Shown in pieces: positions 1 through 5,720 of a stretch of DNA of 64,000 bases (within the stretch, counting starts at the first letter, position 1; every line of letters starts with the position of its first letter). Location: the NCBI RefSeq assembly GCF_902506495.1, contig NZ_LR733265.1, positions 560,098 to 624,097 on the forward strand, written 5' to 3'. A model generated the notes under the pieces. It searched no databases. It had not been told where the DNA came from and worked only from the letters and a program-made list of their open reading frames with translations. The translations under genes were made by a program, and so were the position numbers. The stretch comes from Pseudomonas sp. 8O (GTDB taxonomy: Bacteria > Pseudomonadota > Gammaproteobacteria > Pseudomonadales > Pseudomonadaceae).

Positions 1-1
1 A

Positions 2-187
2 CACAGAATAATTGACAAAAATCTTGATATTAGAGGAAGTGCTTTGAGCGCACTGGTGCAAATATGCATAAGTAACGGCGGAAAGTTGCCGAAAGTAGCG
101 CGAGATAAATTTAAGGACTGTGTTCCTGATTCATATTTCGATTATATCGAAGTCGTAGCCAGGGATGTTCTTCAGTCGAGTCGTTAG
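2..187 (+). CDS. C-terminal end of an unknown protein (5' partial)
   Basis: An open frame enters from the left edge and reads 61 residues to a TAG at 185-187. The visible part is hydrophilic and predicted helical, beginning around RIIDKNLDIRGSALSAL and ending DVLQSSR. I do not recognise the family, and without the N-terminal part no function can be given. Codon use is AT-rich like the rest of the island. It is the only convincing frame in the first 190 bases. Confidence 0.45.
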   Translation, partial: HRIIDKNLDIRGSALSALVQICISNGGKLPKVARDKFKDCVPDSYFDYIEVVARDVLQSSR

Positions 188-492
188 TTTTTGTAATGGC
201 CAACCATGAGGCCCTGAATTTTCTACACTGCCTAATGCTAATTCCTGCTAGATAATTAGATAGGCGGCGCATCCAAGAGTGCTCCATGCCAGATAACAAG
301 GCCCTCAAATGCGTAATAGCACTCCAAGGAGTCAAATACCGTCCTTGTGGACGGTCGGCGTATGTCGTGAAAACAGCTTTCCTGCCCAAACCTGTTATAT
401 AACGGCATCTATCAAACTTGGGGTCCAACAATTTCCAATGGCGCTAGGTTGCGTGAGGTTCATAAGGAGCTCGCAGTGCTCAGCAATGGCCA
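188..492. other. No recognisable gene
   Basis: About 300 bases of AT-rich sequence with frequent stops on both strands. I see no start site with a ribosome binding site, no strong hairpin and no protein family. It is best read as decayed island DNA. Confidence 0.4.
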
Positions 493-603
493 TCAATCAT
501 GGATCCACGCGTATTCCGCTGATGGTTCAGTGATTACCACATAGACCCGCCGTTCTTCTCCCTTGCCAATGACCAGGCACTTCAGCGCGTAGACTTCGGG
601 CAT
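493..603 (-). CDS. Very small hypothetical protein or gene fragment
   Basis: A 36-residue frame starts MPEVYALKCLVIG and ends ITEPSAEYAWIHD. The composition looks protein-like, but a stop lies just upstream in frame and there is no clear ribosome binding site. It may be the tail of a decayed gene rather than an active one. No family is recognised. Confidence 0.25.
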   Translation of the reverse strand: MPEVYALKCLVIGKGEERRVYVVITEPSAEYAWIHD

Positions 604-729
604 GTCGAACTAGTGCGATGGCCGGTTTTCGCTCTTTTCCGACATTCCTTTTACCTGCAGCGTTGGACATGCCGAGCGCACGGCGGGGGATGTACTTTGC
701 CCAGCCACCGGCGTCCACAGTGCTGTATT

Positions 730-959
730 TCGCCCAGCCTCTTCGCTTCGCACCAGTGTCAGAGGTATGGGGCCTAGGCCATCGCTCGGCGAGCTAAGCT
801 CGCGGCCCTCAATATCTTCGCCGCTTGGGATCTAGCGCGGTTCGATACCAGCACTCTACGAAAGACGTTCGATGTCACGATGGAACGCACGGTACGTTAG
901 CTACGGTGTGAACTGCACCGTCTTCAACGAGGGATGGGGCACCACCGGTGGCGAAGACT
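730..959 (+). pseudogene. umuC-like translesion polymerase remnant
   Basis: Two frame-shifted stretches together read like the middle of a Y-family polymerase UmuC. First comes PVSEVWGLG (about 745-775), then KLAALNIFAAWDLARF and LRKTFDVTMERTVR (about 790-900). These match the conserved UmuC segments of the form WGVGRR..AKL.ALNI.TAWDLA and TLERTVRELRG. A TAG at 898-900 sits where UmuC has the Glu of RELRG, and at least one frameshift is needed between the two blocks. It cannot make a functional polymerase. Between here and 1101 no intact gene is seen, although a short open stretch at about 945-1066 (ELLWPKAGGKVV) may be further debris. Confidence 0.55.
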
Positions 960-1100
960 GAGCTGCTCTGGCCCAAGGCGGGTGGAAAGGTGGTTCACGG
1001 GGAGAAGCTGCCAAAGAAAAAGCGGTTGAAGTGGTGCCTCTCTGGTGCCTATATTGGGGGCGTATGAGAGGCGTCACCACCTACGTAGGTAAATGAAACC

Positions 1101-1613
1101 ATGAACCGCCCTAAACCCAACAACACAGCCATTGAGGAGAGTATCCATGCTACTCCGGCTGAGTCCTGGGGCGAAAAGGAGGTAGCCCGCGAGATTGCGC
1201 TGCTCGAAGCGCATGTTCATCAGGACAAGATTCATCGACTAATCGACGAAGCGCTAGTTGCAACACAGTCCGAGAAGTCAGGAGGACGCTACGGTCCGAG
1301 CAAAGCAGCACTTCTAACCGACATTGAGGACGAGCTACAAGAGAGCTATCTGGATTATGCGATGAGCGTAATCGTAAGTAGATCTTTATCTAGTCTCGAT
1401 GCCATTGACACTATTCGCACCCTCTCGCGTAGGGGGATGTCTATATTCTCAGGCTTTGTACATGGCCTTTCAGCTGCCATTGCTATCTATCGCCTGCAGC
1501 GAGAAAGCCTCACCTTCATGAACCTCAGCAAAGCTGCTGAGATCGCTTGTAACCGAGTTCCTCTCTTTGCCTATGGTCCAGAACTCAGCGAGTTCAGGCA
1601 CCGGCTCCGCTAA
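1101..1613 (+). CDS. Unknown protein containing a GyrA N-terminus-like segment
   Basis: 170 residues. Residues 73-96 (TDIEDELQESYLDYAMSV then IVSRSL) closely match the first conserved block of DNA gyrase subunit A, which runs roughly IEDELK.SYLDYAMSVIVGRAL. The gyrase homology stops there: the following DGLKPVHRR block and the catalytic Tyr are absent. The N-terminal 70 residues are charged and helical. Residues 97-170 are unrelated to gyrase and include a hydrophobic stretch (GFVHGLSAAIAIY). Codon choice differs from the usual Pseudomonas gyrA pattern, so this is not a fresh copy of the chromosomal gene. The start ATG has only a weak upstream AGGT. The gene is followed after 54 bases by a Cys/His-rich gene, probably in the same operon. 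Function unknown; a decoy or gyrase-binding role is speculation. Confidence 0.6.
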   Translation: MNRPKPNNTAIEESIHATPAESWGEKEVAREIALLEAHVHQDKIHRLIDEALVATQSEKSGGRYGPSKAALLTDIEDELQESYLDYAMSVIVSRSLSSLDAIDTIRTLSRRGMSIFSGFVHGLSAAIAIYRLQRESLTFMNLSKAAEIACNRVPLFAYGPELSEFRHRLR

Positions 1614-1667
1614 GACCCGCCACTTTAAAAAGATTTTCTACATCTTTTCTAAGAGGAGGGGTCAATC

Positions 1668-2015
1668 ATGACTACCCGTATTACTTCGGCTGAGTATGAA
1701 TCGGCTGGCACTATACGCTGCGCACATTCTTGGGATCATTACGCTACGCATGTTGAGGTTTCGCATACTCATGATCATGATCCGACTGAGCATATTGTTG
1801 TGTGTGTTGATTGCGCGCGCCTTGCGGGGCTTTTACAGTGCAACGCCTGCTTCGATGAGAAACTGATGGTACGTGCAGGCCCGGCTTCTTGTCACATGAC
1901 ACCGGTGTACGCCCCGAATGAGCTCGTTGATGGCTGCTGTGCCAAGCATGTATCGCTGCGTCTTCAGCGTGCGTTGACAGATGATTTGTCTTCACTAAAG
2001 GCTCGTGCTGGCTGA
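1668..2015 (+). CDS. Small Cys/His-rich, probably zinc-binding protein
   Basis: 115 residues with nine cysteines and several histidines: C18, C46 and C49 (CVDC), C58 and C61 (CNAC), C75-H76, C90-C91 and H94, plus a His-rich stretch SHTHDHD. The paired CxxC motifs suggest one or two zinc-ribbon-like sites. Family not recognised. A strong AGGAGG lies a few bases before the ATG, and a clear hairpin terminator follows, so the gene is probably expressed, most likely together with the gene at 1101. No transmembrane or signal segment is visible. Confidence 0.65.
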   Translation: MTTRITSAEYESAGTIRCAHSWDHYATHVEVSHTHDHDPTEHIVVCVDCARLAGLLQCNACFDEKLMVRAGPASCHMTPVYAPNELVDGCCAKHVSLRLQRALTDDLSSLKARAG

Positions 2016-2035
2016 GGCCGATAAAGCCTAGACGG

Positions 2036-2064
2036 AAGGTCGCCTGTTCAGGCGACCTTTGTTG
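2036..2064 (+). terminator. Rho-independent terminator
   Basis: The inverted repeat AGGTCGCCTG / CAGGCGACCT is followed by TTTGTT, 20 bases after the stop of the Cys/His-rich gene. It closes the 1101-2015 transcription unit. Confidence 0.75.
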
Positions 2065-2103
2065 ATGCGTCCACGCTCAATCCACCGAAAGCAAGGAGGC
2101 TAA

Positions 2104-3363
2104 GTGATACTTACGACTAAGGCACACGTCCATTGGAAGTCAAAAGGGAAGAAAGCTAAAAAACAAATTAGACTTATCTCTCCTTATCTGACCGGTAAAA
2201 CAGCAGAGTCCGTACTTGGGGATTCAGTTAAGGGAAGCGTTTATACCGTATTTGATGTTGAAATTTTTGCTTCAGGTGCCTCAGATATCTTTGTCTTCAA
2301 GAGGCTAATGGAGAGGGGGCACCAGCTATTTCATTTAGAGGGACTGCACGCCAAGGTAGTTATTGGATCAGATGGCTTTGCCACCTTGGGAAGCCAAAAT
2401 ATAACTTCAAAAGGTGAGCGTAACCTTGAATTAAGTGCGCTGTATACAGACGCAATTTCTGTCTCTAAAGTGAATAAAATAATCTCTCCTTGGCTAGAGA
2501 GGGCAATTCCCATCACCATAAACATGATAGCTGAAATGGAATTGTTGATAGAGCCTCTTAAGAAACAGTACGAAGAGTTTAAGCATGCATGCAGCGTTGT
2601 TCAAAATAAAATTGATAGAGCTGCTAAGGAAGCCCGAATTCTCCTCGAAAAGGAGGACATAAATCGTGAGCAGGAAGAGTTAAGAGCAGAGATAAAGCGG
2701 GCTATCGAAGCTGCCCCGATTTCTGAGGACTGGTCCCGGGGATTGGTAAAATATCGTGCTTACTCTGTTGAAACCACACTGCTCAGTGAAACAAAGAGCT
2801 TGCTCTATTGGATGGTGAATGGAGTTCCGCTAAGTCTCGTAAGGCTATCAAGGTACTTGTGCGTTACTGATACTGGAGAGATTGGCTGGGCTAGAGTCGC
2901 GCAGACTCGCATTTCTATGATTGGTAGAGGCGTTGACTTCAGTGGAAAAGTAATAGCTGAGTGCCCTACTTGGCGGATTGAGGTTGAGTCAAGGAAAAAC
3001 TATACGGGCGATCTACCGAAGGGGGCAAATATGCTTATCCTCGTCAAGGAACACGGGCATCCGCTATGTATAGTCCCGATGCGGTTTGCCCTTTCTTCAT
3101 ATAAAACATACTCGCCCCGTCCGGTGCTAAATTCAAGCGCTTCAAACGCATTGAGCAAGCAAGCACGAACATGGATTGGCGAAAATAGAGCTTCTTTTGA
3201 AAAGCAGGTGATTTATCGAATCACCAGAGCATTTAAGTACAGCTCAAATTTACTTGGAGACGACGCTAAATTTTTCGGTAAGGTGGGAAGTTACCACGTA
3301 ATTAGGATTGCAATAATTGACGGGAATCCTATTCTAGTCGTGAAATCAGGCTTTTGGCCTTAG
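2104..3363 (+). CDS. Phospholipase-D-like (HKD) domain protein
   Basis: 419 residues starting at GTG; AGGAGG at 2094-2099 fixes this start. An HKD-type active site is visible at residues 82-99: H82-A-K84, then D90, then GSQN at 96-99, with ERNLEL following. This is one HxK motif, as in the single-domain PLD nucleases, which dimerise to build the active site. A charged coiled-coil-like stretch (about 160-210) separates it from a C-terminal half of unknown fold. PLD-superfamily proteins of this size on mobile islands are often nucleases in restriction or phage defence, but nothing here proves the substrate. It stands alone between two terminated units. Codon use is AT-rich, consistent with transfer. 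Confidence 0.75.
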   Translation: MILTTKAHVHWKSKGKKAKKQIRLISPYLTGKTAESVLGDSVKGSVYTVFDVEIFASGASDIFVFKRLMERGHQLFHLEGLHAKVVIGSDGFATLGSQNITSKGERNLELSALYTDAISVSKVNKIISPWLERAIPITINMIAEMELLIEPLKKQYEEFKHACSVVQNKIDRAAKEARILLEKEDINREQEELRAEIKRAIEAAPISEDWSRGLVKYRAYSVETTLLSETKSLLYWMVNGVPLSLVRLSRYLCVTDTGEIGWARVAQTRISMIGRGVDFSGKVIAECPTWRIEVESRKNYTGDLPKGANMLILVKEHGHPLCIVPMRFALSSYKTYSPRPVLNSSASNALSKQARTWIGENRASFEKQVIYRITRAFKYSSNLLGDDAKFFGKVGSYHVIRIAIIDGNPILVVKSGFWP

Positions 3364-3493
3364 GTCTGCCCGCTATAGGCCATTAGCCCTCGGATACGGT
3401 GCTCAGCCACATCTTATAGTGTTGATAATTGATGGATCAGTAACAGGGGCAGGTTTTTGCCAGTTGTTTCCACATGGCGAGCTTTCAATAGGA

Positions 3494-4537
3494 TTACTTT
3501 GCCCACCAAATAAGTGCCATAATAATTATTATTGCCCAAGGCAGATTATGTTGGAAAGCTGATTTATTACTTGCAGTGCGCCCCGATTCTTTCGTGGCTG
3601 CCTGGCTGTGTTTCAGACTATTTAATTCATGCGATAAATGATGGATTTGGTTTCGCTGTTGCTGCAGGTGGTTTTCGAAGCTGTTACTCAGGCTTGAAAT
3701 TTCGTTCAGTTGATCCCGAATGTGCGTCCCAGCAGCAGATGGAACTGGAGCTGAATAGTCGCAGACTAAGTCCGCCATCAAGGTGTTCGCGCTGTGGCCG
3801 AGTCCGAGGACTCGATAACCAGGATAGGCGGCTAGTGCTTCGAGCAGCTGCGGATCATTAAATGGTGCAAAATCGCTTTCGCTACCACCGCCCCTGATTA
3901 TCACCAACACATCACCCGCGCTCGACTTGATTGCCTTAGCAATCGCCTCTGCCGAAGAGATTTTCACCGGAATGCATTGGATTTCGCAGCGGCTGTTTAC
4001 AGGTGCTAGCGCTTTTCTGAAGTCTTCATCTACGAGTGCACTGGATGCGGATGAATGAATGAGCGAAATGCTTAACGTGTCCTTGATGGGGAAGCTATGT
4101 CTGCCGGGTTGCAGAGCTCGGAGGTACTCAAAGTCCCGGACAACTCGTCTGGTCTGCTCTACTAGGGCTTCCCCCTCGAAATGGCGAATCTCCACGAGCT
4201 CAAGCTTAAAGCTCAGCCTGCTATTAAAGACTTTGGCAGTAGGGAAGCCGACGATCTCGACCAGGTCGCCGTCCCGGAACCCACTGATCAGAGATCGTGG
4301 AGCATCCATGACGATGGTGCCCTCACTCTCCAGCTGGAAAGCATAGACCTTAGACCAGCCATTGCTTTCTGCTGTTTTGCGCTTATCGTCCAGCTGCCTT
4401 AGCGATCCCCATGCCCGGACAAGTATGCTGGAATCCCTCCAACCATCGAGTTTCCGATTGGCGATATTATTCAGAAATTGGTCGAGCGCCCCAGCATTAG
4501 GGATGCCAATAGGTTTGGCGTGTTCTGTAGCATCCAT
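3494..4537 (-). CDS. Exonuclease VII large-subunit (XseA)-like protein with C-terminal membrane anchor
   Basis: 347 residues. Residues about 35-125 resemble the OB-fold DNA-binding part of XseA. Residues 155-270 carry the catalytic-domain signatures: D170 in SALVDED, RGGGSESDF at 215-223, and GHSANTLMADLVCD from 247 followed by SAPVPSAA. Canonical XseA has H-E-T-D in the GHETD motif, and that last Asp is one of the residues reported as essential in E. coli; here it is N251, while the Asp, Arg and His equivalents are kept. The long C-terminal coiled coil of about 150 residues is shortened to roughly 45 (280-325) and is followed by a membrane segment (NLPWAIIIIMALIWW, 331-345) ending AK. No XseB partner is adjacent. 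It is probably not housekeeping ExoVII; it may be a membrane-tethered, altered or inactive nuclease with a defence-like role. The start ATG has a weak binding site. Confidence 0.75.
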   Translation of the reverse strand: MDATEHAKPIGIPNAGALDQFLNNIANRKLDGWRDSSILVRAWGSLRQLDDKRKTAESNGWSKVYAFQLESEGTIVMDAPRSLISGFRDGDLVEIVGFPTAKVFNSRLSFKLELVEIRHFEGEALVEQTRRVVRDFEYLRALQPGRHSFPIKDTLSISLIHSSASSALVDEDFRKALAPVNSRCEIQCIPVKISSAEAIAKAIKSSAGDVLVIIRGGGSESDFAPFNDPQLLEALAAYPGYRVLGLGHSANTLMADLVCDYSAPVPSAAGTHIRDQLNEISSLSNSFENHLQQQRNQIHHLSHELNSLKHSQAATKESGRTASNKSAFQHNLPWAIIIIMALIWWAK

Positions 4538-4669
4538 GCGACTAAGATACTCGTGGTTAAGTCATTTAGATCCCTACGCATAAGATGATTCTCGTGCATA
4601 TGGGGGTAAAGTTTGGTAGTAAGCGCACCCAAGTTTCAGAGGCGAAACACGCCAGAAGCGGAGTAAAGC

Positions 4670-4697
4670 AAAGAGCCAAGCATAGCTTGGCTCTTTA
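4670..4697 (-). terminator. Terminator downstream of the MvaT-like gene
   Basis: The perfect hairpin AGAGCCAAGC / GCTTGGCTCT with a three-base loop lies 22 bases after the stop of the silencer gene. Read on the minus strand it is followed by a T-rich run. Confidence 0.7.
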
Positions 4698-4718
4698 TCC
4701 GGCGTATTGAGTACGGGC

Positions 4719-5069
4719 TTATTGCAACCAAGCGTCCACGGTTGCGGCGCCGTATTGCTCTTTCCAGGACTTCAGGACTTTGTGATTGCCACCTTTAGTT
4801 TCTACCACCTCACCAGTCTCCGGATTTTTATAGACCTTCAGTCGGCGCTCTCGACGTGTGGAAGGGACTACGGAATTATCTTGGGGCTGGGGATCAAGAA
4901 GAGAAATGATAGCGCGCAAAGAAACACCGTACTCGGCCATGAGGCCACGGAGTTTTTCCTCAAATTCGATCTCGCGTTTCAGTTCACTATCGTTCTTCAG
5001 AGCATCAAGCTGTTTCAGTTGAGCTGCAAGTAGTGCTTCAAGTGCTTTGAATTCGGCAATTTTGGACAT
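4719..5069 (-). CDS. MvaT-family H-NS-like DNA-binding protein
   Basis: 116 residues. It has the MvaT/MvaU plan: an N-terminal oligomerisation coiled coil (about 1-60, with ELKREIEFEEKLRGLM and SLRAIISLLDP), a basic linker (RRERRLKVYKNP), and the C-terminal DNA-binding module with TGEVVETKGGNHKVLKSW and a final W. MvaT proteins coat AT-rich DNA and silence foreign genes in pseudomonads. The chromosome should encode its own MvaT and MvaU, so this is an extra island-borne copy. It could keep the AT-rich cargo quiet or modify the host network by mixed oligomers. A single-gene unit with its own terminator. Confidence 0.9.
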   Translation of the reverse strand: MSKIAEFKALEALLAAQLKQLDALKNDSELKREIEFEEKLRGLMAEYGVSLRAIISLLDPQPQDNSVVPSTRRERRLKVYKNPETGEVVETKGGNHKVLKSWKEQYGAATVDAWLQ

Positions 5070-5190
5070 AGGTCAGCCTGTATGACGGGAGGGGTGTTCC
5101 ATTATGGCAATGTTTGGCTATAGGTAGCCACGGCTAATGAGCAATGCACGTAGGTCGTGTTCCACAACTTCGACCAGTGGAAGTTCTGGA

Positions 5191-5601
5191 TCAACGGTGT
5201 AATGAAGCTTCTCTACTTGGCTCAACCTCTCCGTCTCGGACAGCAACGAGCTCACCACTATCAGATGCTTGCTTGGGAGTAGGGGATGGCAGGGCCTGGT
5301 AAGGTACAAGTCCCGGGGCCTCTGCTTCAGATTCACTAGGTTCTTTTGGAGGGGGCGCTTTCGGCAAGGGGTGAAAACCACGATACACCCATTCCAATGA
5401 GCTTAAAAAGGCAAAGATAACTCCAGCCGGAACCGTGGTCATGAGCAACAACGCGAACATCATCTGACCGGGTGTAAGCGGCGTCCTGACTGCCTCTGCC
5501 TCTAGTGCGGGGATCCCAACAGACGCCGACCACACCCCAACGCCAATGGCCGTAAGCCACTTTAGCAATTCCCATAACCTGCGCCACCCTTCTGCGTACA
5601 T
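5191..5601 (-). CDS. Small membrane protein, possibly frameshifted near its end
   Basis: 136 residues. Two hydrophobic segments (about 12-32 and 45-68) form a hairpin in the membrane, followed by a proline-rich cytoplasmic or periplasmic tail. Family not recognised. AGGAC lies upstream of the ATG. In a neighbouring frame the stretch 5118-5260 reads LSQVEKLHYTVDPELPLVEV and ends LLISRGYL, which looks more protein-like than the last 20 residues of this frame. The original gene may therefore have been about 20 residues longer, with a one-base shift near 5255. Function unknown. Confidence 0.55.
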   Translation of the reverse strand: MYAEGWRRLWELLKWLTAIGVGVWSASVGIPALEAEAVRTPLTPGQMMFALLLMTTVPAGVIFAFLSSLEWVYRGFHPLPKAPPPKEPSESEAEAPGLVPYQALPSPTPKQASDSGELVAVRDGEVEPSREASLHR

Positions 5602-5720
5602 AACGAGGTTGTCCTGTTAAATGTGCCGGATCTTATGGCTTTTCTATTTAGTCTTATGGAGTTGGCCTGCTACCGAGACAGCAGAATGAACCTTAAACCT
5701 CATCTGAAGCGGCTCCGGTG

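Noticed and set aside
111-431. Open frame of 106 codons on the minus strand
   Set aside because: Unusual composition, no ribosome binding site, overlaps the tail of a better frame at 2-187 and contains no family pattern.
1744-1995. Histidine-rich open frame opposite the Cys/His-rich gene
   Set aside because: It is the antisense of a gene with strong binding site and terminator; the His-rich look comes from the complement of that sequence.
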